Source: Methylotenera oryzisoli (GTDB taxonomy: Bacteria > Pseudomonadota > Gammaproteobacteria > Burkholderiales > Methylophilaceae). Taken from it: a DNA stretch of 61,235 nucleotides. This document shows positions 47,370 to 57,457 of the stretch, piece after piece. The DNA is taken from positions 1-61,235 of the forward strand of contig CAMCVF010000012.1 of assembly GCA_945881735.1 (NCBI GenBank). The letters are read 5' to 3'. The position numbers and the translations under genes are program-made. The first letter of the stretch is position 1, and each line of letters begins with the position of its first letter. The notes under the pieces were generated by a model. That model saw only the letters and a program-made list of their open reading frames with translations, was not told the origin of the DNA and searched no databases.

Positions 47370-48251
47370 ATGAATGTAAACAACAAGACAATAGACCTGA
47401 TGAAAGATAGCCTTGCGAATAGCTTGGAAGTTTCTCAATCACATTACGAAAATTTTCCTGTCGCCTCATACTTTTTGCCTAAGCGCTTGCGTCATCCAAT
47501 CGCGCTTATTTACACTTTTGCGCGGCAAGCCGATGATTTTGCCGATGAAGGTGACCATAATCCTGCCACCAGACTTGCTAACTTACAAGGCTTTAAAGAT
47601 CAACTCGATTTAATCAAATCGAATAGCAAAACAAATTCGCCTTTTTTTACCGAATTTGGTGGCATGGTTAGCGAATATAATTTACCGCTTGCGCCCTTTT
47701 ATGATTTGCTGGATGCGTTTAGCCAAGACGTAACTAAAACCCGTTATGCCAATTTTTTGGAGCTTTTAGATTACTGCCGTCGCTCTGCCAACCCAATAGG
47801 CGCTTTGTTATTGAACCTATTTGGTAAAGCCTCACCAGAAAATTTAACCTACTCGGACCAAGTATGCACGGCTTTACAGTTGATTAACTTTTATCAAGAT
47901 ATTGCGATTGATTTTGATAACGATCTCCACCGAAGCCGCATTTACTTATGCCAAGATGAAATGCGCGAGTATGGCGTAACTGAGGCACAAATTGCCAGCC
48001 ATCATGTCGACAGAAATTGGGAGCGGTTTATGCAGTTTAATATTGAGCGCGCCCAAAAGATGCTAGATGCCGGTAAGCCTTTAGAGCATATTTTGTCTGG
48101 CCGTATTGGTTTAGAAATGCGCATGATTATTGGCGGTGGTGACCGCATTTTATATAAACTAAAAAATGTTCAAGGTGATATTTTTAAACACAGGCCACAC
48201 TTAAAATTGTGGGATTGGCCGTTGATTCTTTCAAAAGCTTTACTTACCTAA
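47370..48251 (+). CDS. hpnC: Hydroxysqualene synthase HpnC
   Basis: Aspartate-rich motifs of head-to-head prenyl synthases are present: FARQADDFADEG and NFYQDIAIDFDNDLHRSRIYL. The protein has 293 residues from the ATG at 47370. A longer frame to 47301 runs through an inverted repeat, so the later ATG is preferred. HpnC converts presqualene diphosphate to hydroxysqualene. It is the first gene of hpnC-hpnD-hpnE. Confidence 0.9.
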   Translation: MNVNNKTIDLMKDSLANSLEVSQSHYENFPVASYFLPKRLRHPIALIYTFARQADDFADEGDHNPATRLANLQGFKDQLDLIKSNSKTNSPFFTEFGGMVSEYNLPLAPFYDLLDAFSQDVTKTRYANFLELLDYCRRSANPIGALLLNLFGKASPENLTYSDQVCTALQLINFYQDIAIDFDNDLHRSRIYLCQDEMREYGVTEAQIASHHVDRNWERFMQFNIERAQKMLDAGKPLEHILSGRIGLEMRMIIGGGDRILYKLKNVQGDIFKHRPHLKLWDWPLILSKALLT

Positions 48252-48283
48252 CACTTCCATTCAATTTTCTGATTAGCTATTAC

Positions 48284-49129
48284 ATGACGCCACAGCAATA
48301 TTGCCAACAAAAAGCTGCACAAAGTGGCTCTAGCTTTACTCTTAGTTTTATTTTCTTACCTAAAACACAACGCCAAGCCATGGTTGCCCTGTATGCATTT
48401 TGCCGCGAAGTGGATGACGTGGTAGATGAATGCACCGATTTTAATGTGGCGCAAACCAAGCTTAATTGGTGGAAAACAGAAATTAATAACCTATATGCCA
48501 ACACACCGCAACACCCTGTAACCAAAGCATTACAGCCCTTTGTTGCACAGTTTAATCTTGCTAAAGAACATTTTTTAGAAATTATAGATGGCATGGAAAT
48601 GGATTTAAAATTCAATCGCTATGAGGATTTTAAGCAATTGCAATTGTATTGCTACCGCGTAGCCAGCGTTGTTGGTTTGTTATCGGCTCAAATTTTTGGC
48701 TTTAAAAATCGCCAAACGCTTAAGTATGCACATGATTTAGGCATGGCATTTCAGCTCACTAATATTATTCGCGATGTAGGAGAAGATGCACGCCGAGGCC
48801 GTATTTACTTGCCGCTAGATGAGTTAAAAAAAGCGAATGTTTCTGAAGAAGACATTTTGCAAAATCGTGAAACAGAGCAAGTAAAAGAGTTGATGGAATA
48901 TCAAATTGAACGAGCAGAAACCTATTACGATAAAGCCTTACGCACTCTACCTGCTGAAGATGCAAAACAGCAGCGTACCGGGCTAATGATGATGGCAATT
49001 TATCGCACTTTATTACGTGAAATTTTGCAAGACGGCGCACAAAAAGTGTTAAATGCGCGCATCTCGCTAGGTGGCTTTAGAAAGTTATGGTTAGTTTATT
49101 CTGTGTGGTTAAAACAATCTTGGAGTTAA
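48284..49129 (+). CDS. hpnD: Presqualene diphosphate synthase HpnD
   Basis: The 281-residue enzyme begins TPQQYCQQKAAQSGSSFTLS. FCREVDDVVDEC and NIIRDVGEDARRGRIYLPLDEL are the two Asp-rich motifs. The frame extends upstream to 48209 over the end of hpnC, but family members start at this Met. It joins two farnesyl diphosphates. Confidence 0.92.
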   Translation: MTPQQYCQQKAAQSGSSFTLSFIFLPKTQRQAMVALYAFCREVDDVVDECTDFNVAQTKLNWWKTEINNLYANTPQHPVTKALQPFVAQFNLAKEHFLEIIDGMEMDLKFNRYEDFKQLQLYCYRVASVVGLLSAQIFGFKNRQTLKYAHDLGMAFQLTNIIRDVGEDARRGRIYLPLDELKKANVSEEDILQNRETEQVKELMEYQIERAETYYDKALRTLPAEDAKQQRTGLMMMAIYRTLLREILQDGAQKVLNARISLGGFRKLWLVYSVWLKQSWS

Positions 49130-49178
49130 TACTAAAAATAAAAGATTAATCTATGAAAAAAACCGTGAAAAAAATAAA

Positions 49179-50489
49179 ATGCACATAGCAATTATCGGTG
49201 GTGGCATGGCTGGTTTATCAGCAGCTACTGCACTGGCTGAAGAAGGCATAAAAACCACATTATATGAAGCCGCGCCACATTTTGGTGGGCGCGCACGCAG
49301 TGTGGCAATTGAATTTAATAGCCAGACTTTTCAGGTAGATAACGGGCAACATATTTTATTGGGCGCTTATAAAGAAACGCTTAAGTTGCTGGACAAGGTG
49401 GGCGTTGATGAAAAATCCGCTTTTACTCGCTTGCCTCTAGCACTTAATATGCTGTCAGCCCATAACAAGCAAGGATTTAAGCTTGATTGCGCCAATTTTT
49501 TACCGCACCCAATTAATCAGCTATTCGGCTTTTTATTGTGCCAAGGCATAAGCTTTAGTGAGCGTATTTCGACCATTTTATTCATGGTGAAACTAAAAAA
49601 AATTAGTTATCTCTTAACTGAAGATGAACCCTTAAACGATTTTTTGCTAAAGAACGGGCAATCGCACCATTTAATCAACATGTTATGGGAGCCCTTATGT
49701 TTAGCAGCTTTAAACACACCAATTGAGTCAGCCAGCGGCAAAATATTTTTAAATGTGCTGGGTGATGCGTTTAACCATCAAAAAACAGATAGTGACTTTT
49801 TAATTCCTAAATTGGATTTATCGCAAATTTTATCCACACCTATTGCGCGCTATTTACAAGCAAAAGAGGTCAACTTACTTACAAACAAACGTATTCGCAG
49901 CATTAAACCATCTAAAAATGGCTTTGAAGTTTCAACCAGATTAGAGTCGGTTGAATTTAGTCATGTCATTATCGCTACCACGGCCAAAAAACTTAAAGAG
50001 ATGACCGTTAATTTGCCTAAATTAGATTTTGTCACATCACAAACTGAGCAATATGAAGATCAACCTATTTATACTATTTACCTGCAATATCCCTGCCACA
50101 TAAAGTTAGCGCTGCCTATGCAAGGTTTGGTGGATACAACGAGTCAATGGGTGTTTGATCGCGGCCAGTTATGTGGCCAGTATGGCTTAATGGCGGTGGT
50201 CATTAGCGCACAAGGCAAACATCAAAAACTCACGCAAGAGATGCTGGCACTCAAGGTGGCGCAAGAATTACAACATGTTTTCCCACAGTTACCAAAACCA
50301 CTTTGGCACAAAGTCATTGCCGAAAAGCGCGCTACTTTTTCATGCAGTGTTAATTTGCCAAGGCCAGCCAACATTACACCTTACCAGCATTTATATTTGG
50401 CGGGTGATTACACTTATGCGGACTATCCGGCGACGATTGAAGGCGCGGTAAGAAGTGGTTTGGCTTGTGCAAGCCTAATACTAAAATAG
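49179..50489 (+). CDS. hpnE: Hydroxysqualene dehydroxylase HpnE
   Basis: The 436-residue flavoprotein has the FAD motif IAIIGGGMAGLSAATALAEEG and FGGRARSVAIEF, the amine-oxidase/phytoene-desaturase pattern. The C-terminal AGDYTYADYPATIEGAVRSGLACA is the FAD-closing motif. It reduces hydroxysqualene to squalene, completing the three-enzyme path. No squalene-hopene cyclase gene lies in the window. Confidence 0.92.
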   Translation: MHIAIIGGGMAGLSAATALAEEGIKTTLYEAAPHFGGRARSVAIEFNSQTFQVDNGQHILLGAYKETLKLLDKVGVDEKSAFTRLPLALNMLSAHNKQGFKLDCANFLPHPINQLFGFLLCQGISFSERISTILFMVKLKKISYLLTEDEPLNDFLLKNGQSHHLINMLWEPLCLAALNTPIESASGKIFLNVLGDAFNHQKTDSDFLIPKLDLSQILSTPIARYLQAKEVNLLTNKRIRSIKPSKNGFEVSTRLESVEFSHVIIATTAKKLKEMTVNLPKLDFVTSQTEQYEDQPIYTIYLQYPCHIKLALPMQGLVDTTSQWVFDRGQLCGQYGLMAVVISAQGKHQKLTQEMLALKVAQELQHVFPQLPKPLWHKVIAEKRATFSCSVNLPRPANITPYQHLYLAGDYTYADYPATIEGAVRSGLACASLILK

Positions 50490-50491
50490 TA

Positions 50492-51865
50492 CTAGCTATT
50501 GCGCAGTTGATTTAACGCTTGATCTAAACGCTCTACCGCAATCACTCCCAAGCCTGCGATTTTTGCTTTTGGTGCATTGGCTTTGGGTACAATGGCTTTG
50601 GTAAAACCTAACTTGGCTGCCTCTTTCAAACGCACTTGGCCGCCCTGCACTGGTCGTACTTCACCAGCCAAACCAACCTCACCAAATACAATCAATTTAT
50701 TGTCTAGTGGCTTGTTTTTTAGAGAAGAAACAATAGATAAGAGCACGGCCAAATCGACTGCAGGCTCAGCGATTTTAACGCCGCCTACGGCATTGATAAA
50801 TACATCTTGGTCAAAACAGGGAATGCCTGCATGACGATTCAATACCGCAAGCAACATCGCTAAGCGGTTTTGCTCTAAGCCTGTTGCCAAACGTTTTGGG
50901 CTAGGTGCATGACTTTCATCTACTAAGGCTTGAATTTCAATCAAAAGCGGCCGCGTGCCTTCCATCGTCACCGTGATGCAACTGCCTGCCACTTGTTCTT
51001 CATGATGCGATAAAAATAGTGCACTTGGGTTAGAAACTTCGCGTAAGCCGTGCTCTGTCATGGCAAATACACCTAGTTCATTTACAGCGCCAAAGCGATT
51101 TTTAAAAGCGCGAATTAGGCGAAAAGAGGAGTTTTGGTCACCCTCAAAATACAAAACGGTATCCACAATATGCTCTAACACGCGCGGCCCAGCTAATGAG
51201 CCCTCTTTAGTCACATGGCCAACTAAAATAACAGTAATGCCTAATTGTTTAGCCAAACGCGTTAATTGCGCTGAACATTCGCGAACTTGCGCAACCGAAC
51301 CAGGCGCTGATTGCAGCAATTCCGAATATACTGTTTGGATGGAATCAATTACCGCGATATTAGGTTTGTGTGTTTGCAAGGTGGCTAAAATCTTCTCAAG
51401 ATTGATTTCTGCCAGCAACTCCACTTGGCTAGCATCTAAACCTAAGCGTTTGGCGCGCATGGCGATTTGTTGTGGTGACTCTTCACCACTGACATAAATC
51501 GCTTGGGCTGACTTTCCGAAATGACACAACACTTGCAGTAACAAAGTGGATTTACCAATACCAGGGTCGCCACCAATTAGCACCACCCCGCCCTCAACCA
51601 AGCCGCCACCCAATACACGGTCAAATTCGCTGATGCCTGTAGGCGTTCTTTCAATATCGGCGGCTTGAATACTGCTTAGCTTCTGTAATTTGCTAGATGC
51701 TGCTAAACCTTCAAACTTATTGGCATATCGGTTGTTGGATGTAATGGTTTCGGCCACTGATTCAACCAGCGTATTCCAAGCCATGCAGCTTGGGCATTGG
51801 CCTTGCCATTTGGATTCAGAAGCGCCGCATTCTGTGCAGTTGTAAATGGTTTTTGATTTAGCCAT
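50492..51865 (-). CDS. radA: DNA repair protein RadA
   Basis: The 457-residue protein has a zinc finger (Cys10, Cys13, Cys24, Cys27), a RecA-like P-loop (GGDPGIGKSTLL), the RadA-specific KNRFGAVNE motif and a C-terminal Lon-like domain. RadA helps branch migration in recombination. It converges with hpnE, with stops only 2 bases apart and no visible terminator. Confidence 0.95.
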   Translation of the reverse strand: MAKSKTIYNCTECGASESKWQGQCPSCMAWNTLVESVAETITSNNRYANKFEGLAASSKLQKLSSIQAADIERTPTGISEFDRVLGGGLVEGGVVLIGGDPGIGKSTLLLQVLCHFGKSAQAIYVSGEESPQQIAMRAKRLGLDASQVELLAEINLEKILATLQTHKPNIAVIDSIQTVYSELLQSAPGSVAQVRECSAQLTRLAKQLGITVILVGHVTKEGSLAGPRVLEHIVDTVLYFEGDQNSSFRLIRAFKNRFGAVNELGVFAMTEHGLREVSNPSALFLSHHEEQVAGSCITVTMEGTRPLLIEIQALVDESHAPSPKRLATGLEQNRLAMLLAVLNRHAGIPCFDQDVFINAVGGVKIAEPAVDLAVLLSIVSSLKNKPLDNKLIVFGEVGLAGEVRPVQGGQVRLKEAAKLGFTKAIVPKANAPKAKIAGLGVIAVERLDQALNQLRNS

Positions 51866-51885
51866 GTTGCTTAAAAATAATAAGC

Positions 51886-53268
51886 CTAATAGTTATCTTG
51901 AATATAACCCGCGTTGGCAAAGTTTTCAAAACGTGTATTTTCGCCAATAAATGTTAAGCGCACGCGACCAATGGGGCCGTTACGTTGCTTGCCGACGATA
52001 ATCTCAGCAGTGCCTTTATCTTCACTATCGGGGTTATAGACTTCGTCACGATAGATAAACAAAATCAAATCGGCATCTTGCTCAATCGCGCCAGATTCGC
52101 GTAAATCGGACATTACAGGACGTTTATCAGGTCGTTGTTCTACACTTCGATTTAACTGAGAAAGCGCAACCACTGGACAATCCAGCTCTTTAGCTAAGGC
52201 TTTTAAAGAACGTGAAATTTCAGAAATTTCAGTCGCACGATTCTCACCTTGCTTACCAGCAGGAGCCGACATCAATTGCAGGTAATCAATAACAATTAAA
52301 CCCAGCTTACCGCATTGGCGATGCAGCCTACGTGCTCTTGCGCGCACATCAAAACTGCTTAAGCCCGCACCTTCATCAATAAAGATTGGTGCTTCATTTA
52401 ACTTACCCAGTGCGGTGGTCAGCTTTTCCCAATCTTCATCTTCAAGGCGGCCTGTACGCATGCGATGCTGGTCTAGCCGTCCTACCGAACCAATCATACG
52501 CATCGCCAACTGTGTAGATGCCATCTCCATAGAGAATACCGCAACGGGTAAACCAGTATCTAGCGCCACGTTTTCGGCAATATTTAACGAGAATGCGGTT
52601 TTACCCATAGACGGACGGCCAGCCACAATAATTAAATCGCCACCTTGAAAGCCTGAAGTCATGGAATCTAAATCTGAAAATCCTGTTGGAATACCCGTCA
52701 CATCGCTTTGATTATCACGTGAGAACAGCATATCGATTCGCTCGGCTACTTGCGGTAATAACTCTTTAATATCTTGAAAGCCTTGGCTGCTTCTCTGCCC
52801 GCCTTCGGCAATCTGAAAAATCTTCGCTTCAGCTTCATCCAGCAATTGTTGCGCATCACGACCGTTTGGGCTGTAAGCACTTTCGGCAATACCACTACCA
52901 ACCGTCACCAGTTTACGCATAATCGCGCGCTCACGAACAATTTCAGCATATCGGCGAATATTAGCGGCCGTTGGTGTATTTTGCGCTAATGAGGCTAAGT
53001 ACGCAATGCCGCCTATCGTTGATAACTCAGCGGTGCTTTCTAATGACTCAGCTACCGTCACAATATCCGCAGGACGATTACGCTCAATTAGTTTGGCAAT
53101 ATGCTGAAAGATAGTTTTATGATCAAACTGATAAAAATCTTCTGCTCTTAAAATATCAGCAATTTTATCTAGTGCCTCGTTTTCGAGCAGTAAGCCACCA
53201 ATAACAGATTGCTCTGCTTCTATTGAATGCGGGGGGAGTTTAAGAGTGTCTAGATGTTCATCAGCCAT
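51886..53268 (-). CDS. dnaB: Replicative DNA helicase DnaB
   Basis: The 460-residue hexameric helicase starts MADEHLDTLKLPPHSIEAEQ. An N-terminal domain ends near residue 120, and the RecA-like domain carries GRPSMGKTAFSLNIAEN, VIDYLQLM and LSQLNRSVEQRPDKRP. An in-frame TTG two codons earlier is not preferred. A TATAAT lies on the minus strand at 53275-53280, 6 bases before the ATG, so a leaderless transcript is possible. It lies after rplI. Confidence 0.96.
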   Translation of the reverse strand: MADEHLDTLKLPPHSIEAEQSVIGGLLLENEALDKIADILRAEDFYQFDHKTIFQHIAKLIERNRPADIVTVAESLESTAELSTIGGIAYLASLAQNTPTAANIRRYAEIVRERAIMRKLVTVGSGIAESAYSPNGRDAQQLLDEAEAKIFQIAEGGQRSSQGFQDIKELLPQVAERIDMLFSRDNQSDVTGIPTGFSDLDSMTSGFQGGDLIIVAGRPSMGKTAFSLNIAENVALDTGLPVAVFSMEMASTQLAMRMIGSVGRLDQHRMRTGRLEDEDWEKLTTALGKLNEAPIFIDEGAGLSSFDVRARARRLHRQCGKLGLIVIDYLQLMSAPAGKQGENRATEISEISRSLKALAKELDCPVVALSQLNRSVEQRPDKRPVMSDLRESGAIEQDADLILFIYRDEVYNPDSEDKGTAEIIVGKQRNGPIGRVRLTFIGENTRFENFANAGYIQDNY

Positions 53269-53274
53269 AAACAA

Positions 53275-53280
53275 ATTATA
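53275..53280 (-). promoter_or_regulatory. -10 box abutting the dnaB start
   Basis: TATAAT on the minus strand is followed by 6 bases and then the ATG of dnaB, so transcription would be expected to start at the initiation codon. No good -35 box and no Shine-Dalgarno is visible. Confidence 0.35.
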
Positions 53281-53362
53281 CCGAATAAAAAGTATTGCTT
53301 ATGACTATTTGCGGTTGAATATTCGAATTGTGGATGAAAATACGCTTACATAATGTGCAATA

Positions 53363-53387
53363 AAAAAGGCGACCAAAGTCGCCTTTT
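53363..53387 (-). terminator. Terminator after rplI
   Basis: AAAAAGGCGAC and GTCGCCTTTTT pair perfectly with a 4-base loop, giving T runs in both directions. It lies 22 bases after rplI and separates the ribosomal-protein operon from dnaB. Confidence 0.93.
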
Positions 53388-53409
53388 TTTATTTAATGCT
53401 TTCTAAAAA

Positions 53410-53862
53410 TCAAGCTGCTTCACCAACTACAGTAACAGTAATATCTACCACTACGTCGTGATGCAAAGCCACTGTTACAGGGTGATCACCAATAGTTTTT
53501 AATGGACCATTAGGCATGCGTACTTCTGATTTAACCACTTCAAAACCAGCAGCAACAAGGCCTTCAGCCACATCACCATTGGTTACAGAACCGAATAAAC
53601 GGCCATCAACACCTGCTTTTTGTGCCACTGTTAAAACAAAAGCGGCTAATTTCTCACCGCGAGCAGTTGCTGCAGATAAGATATTCGCTTGTTGTTTTTC
53701 AAGTTCGGCACGACGAGCGGCGAACTCTGCTTTATTGGCTTCAGTTGCGCGTTTTGCTTTGCCTTGTGGAATCAAAAAGTTACGGCCAAAGCCATCTTTA
53801 ACTTTAACAATATCACCCAAGACACCTAGGTTTGCTACTTTTTCTAATAAAATAATTTGCAT
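53410..53862 (-). CDS. rplI: 50S ribosomal protein L9
   Basis: The 150-residue protein begins [21 protein letters not shown] with the [12 protein letters not shown] rRNA-binding segment, a long helix and a C-terminal domain ([18 protein letters not shown]). Last gene of rpsF-priB-rpsR-rplI. An AGGAGAAT Shine-Dalgarno is visible. Confidence 0.96.
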   Translation of the reverse strand: MQIILLEKVANLGVLGDIVKVKDGFGRNFLIPQGKAKRATEANKAEFAARRAELEKQQANILSAATARGEKLAAFVLTVAQKAGVDGRLFGSVTNGDVAEGLVAAGFEVVKSEVRMPNGPLKTIGDHPVTVALHHDVVVDITVTVVGEAA

Positions 53863-53883
53863 AATATTCTCCTAAAGCCCTAA

Positions 53884-54117
53884 TTAACCTGGGTGCTTAT
53901 CTGTGTAAGGCATTAAAGCCAAGAAACGTGCGCGTTTAACAGCACTGGTTAATTGACGTTGGTATTTTGCTTTTGTACCCGTCATACGTGCTGGGATAAT
54001 TTTTGCATTCTCTGAAACAAAATCTTTTAACAAATCAACATCTTTGTAATCAACTTCTTTGATGCCTTCTGCACTAAAACGACAGTAACGGCGGCGTTTA
54101 TACATTTCTCTTGCCAT
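53884..54117 (-). CDS. rpsR: 30S ribosomal protein S18
   Basis: The 77-residue basic protein has [20 protein letters not shown] and [20 protein letters not shown]. It pairs with S6 in the small subunit, and the S6:S18 pair is thought to bind the leader of this operon. Lies between priB and rplI. Confidence 0.96.
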   Translation of the reverse strand: MAREMYKRRRYCRFSAEGIKEVDYKDVDLLKDFVSENAKIIPARMTGTKAKYQRQLTSAVKRARFLALMPYTDKHPG

Positions 54118-54138
54118 GATGTAACTCCTAAAATTTTT

Positions 54139-54438
54139 TTAACTGAGCTGTGTTAAAACAGCTTCTAATTGATTAATATGCATGACCAATTGATGACTTT
54201 TTGCACTGCGTTTTGCCAAAAAACCTTTTGCTTTAATTAAAGTACCAATTTGAATATTGAGCTTTGCGATATCACCTAAAGCAACCGCATTCACTTCACA
54301 TTCTACTTTTCTCTTTAATCCCGCTTCTATTTGTTCTGAAGCGTGCTGCAATACAAAACTTAATAAGGGCATGCCTGCTGGTGTGTAGCGTATCGGCTCT
54401 ATTGAAAGCACAAACCCGCTAATCACCAGCGTGTTCAA
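54139..54438 (-). CDS. priB: Primosomal replication protein N (PriB)
   Basis: The 99-residue single OB-fold protein starts at a TTG codon (MNTLVISGFVLS), 2 bases after the rpsF stop. RYTPAGMPLLSFVLQHAS and KAKGFLAKRSAKSHQLVMHINQ are typical. PriB helps restart stalled forks. The order rpsF-priB-rpsR-rplI is standard. Confidence 0.9.
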   Translation of the reverse strand: MNTLVISGFVLSIEPIRYTPAGMPLLSFVLQHASEQIEAGLKRKVECEVNAVALGDIAKLNIQIGTLIKAKGFLAKRSAKSHQLVMHINQLEAVLTQLS

Positions 54439-54440
54439 AC

Positions 54441-54830
54441 TTATACGGCTGCAACCTCGGTTGCAGCTTCTGGTGCAGGCACTGCATCTCTAACCAACAC
54501 TGATTTTGACTTTTCTTCTTTCATCATTGGGCTAGGTGCAGTTACCGCTGTTTTAGTGCTCATTGTTAAATGGCGCAAAACGGCATCGTTGAATTTAAAG
54601 CCATGCTCTAATTCTTCTAATACTGTTAAGTTACATTCAATGTTCATTAAAACGTAATGTGCTTTGTGGATTTTTTGAATTGGGTAAGCCAATTGACGAC
54701 GACCCCAGTCCTCTAAACGGTGCATAGTACCGCCGTTGCTAGTAACCAACGTGCGATACCGCTCAATCATCGCTGGAACTTGCTCGCTTTGGTCCGGATG
54801 GACGATAAAAACTACTTCATAATGTCGCAT
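54441..54830 (-). CDS. rpsF: 30S ribosomal protein S6
   Basis: The 129-residue protein begins [20 protein letters not shown] and has [23 protein letters not shown]. The frame stays open 65 codons further upstream, but that part is the leader RNA and not S6. AGGAGATTTC precedes the chosen ATG. First gene of the operon. Confidence 0.96.
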   Translation of the reverse strand: MRHYEVVFIVHPDQSEQVPAMIERYRTLVTSNGGTMHRLEDWGRRQLAYPIQKIHKAHYVLMNIECNLTVLEELEHGFKFNDAVLRHLTMSTKTAVTAPSPMMKEEKSKSVLVRDAVPAPEAATEVAAV

Positions 54831-54837
54831 GAAATCT

Positions 54838-54882
54838 CCTTGTGGTTTACAGCCACCCGATATGCTGTCGGTGTGGCAAGGG
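54838..54882 (-). promoter_or_regulatory. Probable S6:S18 leader RNA (rpsF autoregulation)
   Basis: On the minus strand CCTTG and CAAGG close an outer stem. Inside, GCCAC-A-CCGA pairs with TCGG-GTGGC around a short loop. This structure directly before rpsF resembles the conserved S6:S18 ribosomal leader, in which a CCG bulge is bound by the protein pair to repress the operon. The match is by motif and position; covariation was not tested. Confidence 0.6.
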
Positions 54883-55204
54883 TTGAAAAGTACGCGATTA
54901 TAGTCAATAAGACTTTGCAAATCAATCTGATTACATAAAATAAGCAGATAAATCAAAGTATTTGCAACAATAGAGCGAAACAAATGCCTAAATACCTTAT
55001 CGCTTAAGGGATTTAATCCTGTCATCTAACGATGTTTTACCGCTTAGCCCTGTTCAACATCAAAAGCCTGTTGGCTTTCTTTATATCACGGCTTATGGCT
55101 TTAACAAAGCACGGCGGAAAAACCGCCAACAAATGGCGTAATATCTGAAATTATTATAATAAGTTACTTTAATTATTTATTATAATTAATTGATTTATAT
55201 TAAA
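54883..55204. other. Spacer between rpsF leader and uvrB
   Basis: No gene is seen. It holds the rpsF upstream region (including an AAAGCC-TGTT-GGCTTT hairpin at 55063-55078) and the uvrB terminator region, then an AT-rich stretch next to uvrB. Confidence 0.6.
55118..55138 (-). terminator. Terminator of uvrB
   Basis: On the minus strand CGCCA-TTTGT-TGGCG forms a hairpin followed by G and five T (55118-55122). A second possible hairpin, GGCGG-TTTTT-CCGCC (55113-55127), overlaps it, so the two are mutually exclusive. It is 67 bases after uvrB. Confidence 0.5.
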
Positions 55205-57238
55205 TTAACTTAAATCTGGCATTCCTGCACCAAACACTTTTATTTTCAATTTTTTCAACTGATCTCTAAAATCAGCTGCTTTTTCAAACTCTAGGTTTTT
55301 AGCTGCATCGTGCATACATTTTTCCAAACGCTTCATTTCTTTTGCTAATTGCTTTTCGCTTAAACTTTCATAATTGGCTTGATCTTGCGCTGCTTTACGC
55401 TCACGTTGCGCTTCGTCTTTATCGTAAACGCCTTCAATCATGTCTTTGATGCTTTTGCTGATGCCTTTTGGCACAATCCCATTTGACGCATTAAAAGCAA
55501 TCTGTACGCCTCGCCTACGTTCAGTTTCATCCATGGCTGCTTTCATGCTGCGCGTGATTTTGTTGGCATAGAAAATCACTTTGCCGTTTAAGTTTCGCGC
55601 CGCACGGCCTGAAGTTTGAATCAAGCTACGCTCACTACGCAAAAAGCCTTCTTTATCCGCATCCAGTACAGCCACCAGTGAAACTTCTGGAATATCCAAA
55701 CCTTCGCGCAACAAGTTAATACCGACCAAAACATCAAATTCACCCAAACGCAAATCACGGATGATTTCAACACGCTCAACCGTATCGATATCACTGTGCA
55801 AATAGCGCACTTTTACACCATGCTCATTTAAATAATCGGTTAAGTCCTCTGCCATGCGCTTGGTTAAGGTGGTTGCCAACACACGCTCACCTACTGCCAC
55901 ACGCAACTTGATTTCGCCCAATAAATCATCTACTTGCGTATCAGCCGGTTTCACCACAATTTGCGGGTCAATCAAGCCAGTGGGTCGCGCAATCATTTCC
56001 ACTACTTGTTGCTGATGATTTTTTTCGTACTCGGCAGGCGTGGCAGAAACAAATACGCATTGGCGCATGATGCGCTCAAACTCTTCAAACTTAAGCGGCC
56101 TATTATCCATAGCCGATGGCAAACGCCAGCCGTAATCCACTAAATTGGTTTTACGCGATCTATCGCCCAGAAACATGCCACCCACTTGCGGCACAGTTAC
56201 ATGGCTTTCATCAATAATCATCAAAGCATCATCTGGCAAGTAATCAATCAGCGTGGGTGGTGGATCGCCTGGGTCACGTCCTGATAAATGTCGCGAATAG
56301 TTTTCGATGCCTTTACAAAAACCAATTTCGTTTAACATTTCTAAATCAAAACGGGTGCGCTGCTCAATACGTTGCGCTTCTACTAACTTGCCCTCTTTGA
56401 TATAAAAAGCCACGCGGTCTACTAGTTCTTTTTTAATTTTCTCCATTGCCTTAACGGTGGTCTCTCGTGGAGTTACGTAATGACTTGAAGGATATATGGT
56501 AAACCTTTGTATTTTATTAAATATTTGTCCGGTTAATGGATCAAATAAAGTAATAGTTTCAATCTCATCATCAAATAAACTAACGCGTACAGCTGTTTCA
56601 TTATTTTCTGCTGGGAAGATGTCAATCACATCGCCGCGCACCCTAAAACAGCCACGGCTAAAATCAAAATCGTTACGGTCATACTGCATACCGATTAAAC
56701 GGTCAATCGCATCACGCTGGCTAAGCTTTTCGCCCTGCTTTAAGTGCAACACCATGCCGTGATAATCACTAGGGTCGCCAATACCGTAAATCGCTGAAAC
56801 GGTGGCGACAATAATGCTGTCTTCTCGCTCTAATAATGCTTTGGTGGCAGATAGTCGCATCTGCTCAATATGCTCATTAATACTAGAATCTTTTTCGATA
56901 AATAAATCGCGCGACGGCACATAGGCTTCAGGCTGATAATAATCGTAATAGCTAACAAAATATTCAACCGAATTATTAGGGAAAAATTCACGGAACTCAC
57001 TGTATAACTGCGCGGCAAGTGTTTTATTAGGTGCCATAACAATCGCTGGCTTACCCGTGCGCGCGATCACATTAGCCATAGTAAACGTTTTTCCAGAGCC
57101 GGTAACCCCCAACAATGTTTGAAACTTGAGGCCATCGTTAATACCCTGCGTAAGCTTGTCAATCGCTTGTGGCTGATCACCCGCTGGCGGAAAAGGTTGA
57201 TACAACTGATATTTACTATTGGGGAATGAGACGAACAC
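55205..57238 (-). CDS. uvrB: Excinuclease ABC subunit B
   Basis: The 677-residue helicase-like protein has [13 protein letters not shown] (residues 44-56), the beta-hairpin region [41 protein letters not shown], and the C-terminal UVR motif ([29 protein letters not shown]). It verifies DNA damage for UvrC. Start is a GTG. No LexA-type operator was recognised upstream. Confidence 0.97.
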   Translation of the reverse strand: MFVSFPNSKYQLYQPFPPAGDQPQAIDKLTQGINDGLKFQTLLGVTGSGKTFTMANVIARTGKPAIVMAPNKTLAAQLYSEFREFFPNNSVEYFVSYYDYYQPEAYVPSRDLFIEKDSSINEHIEQMRLSATKALLEREDSIIVATVSAIYGIGDPSDYHGMVLHLKQGEKLSQRDAIDRLIGMQYDRNDFDFSRGCFRVRGDVIDIFPAENNETAVRVSLFDDEIETITLFDPLTGQIFNKIQRFTIYPSSHYVTPRETTVKAMEKIKKELVDRVAFYIKEGKLVEAQRIEQRTRFDLEMLNEIGFCKGIENYSRHLSGRDPGDPPPTLIDYLPDDALMIIDESHVTVPQVGGMFLGDRSRKTNLVDYGWRLPSAMDNRPLKFEEFERIMRQCVFVSATPAEYEKNHQQQVVEMIARPTGLIDPQIVVKPADTQVDDLLGEIKLRVAVGERVLATTLTKRMAEDLTDYLNEHGVKVRYLHSDIDTVERVEIIRDLRLGEFDVLVGINLLREGLDIPEVSLVAVLDADKEGFLRSERSLIQTSGRAARNLNGKVIFYANKITRSMKAAMDETERRRGVQIAFNASNGIVPKGISKSIKDMIEGVYDKDEAQRERKAAQDQANYESLSEKQLAKEMKRLEKCMHDAAKNLEFEKAADFRDQLKKLKIKVFGAGMPDLS

Positions 57239-57457
57239 GAGGTTTTGCCTAAGTTTAGTGTGTAAATTTAGTGTGGATTTTAGCAGTTTTGAATCTAAAT
57301 GCGTTTTTTTGATTACAAGCCAGTAAGATAAGTTTATTCTGTTAAACGATTTATTCAGTTTTCGAACTAATGTTTAATGTTTGAAGTCATTACGTAATAT
57401 TAAAATCGCTGATGCAAAATGTAGCGATTAAAATAAATCTTAATCTTGGGGATTTTC

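Noticed and set aside
51060-51497. 145-codon plus-strand open frame
   Set aside because: Opposite radA with no start signal; shadow.
54831-55025. 65-codon N-terminal extension of rpsF
   Set aside because: S6 begins at MRHYEVVF in all relatives, AGGAG precedes that ATG, and the upstream part folds as a leader RNA.
57180-57445. LexA operator upstream of uvrB
   Set aside because: No CTGT-N8-ACAG type palindrome found; regulation cannot be claimed.
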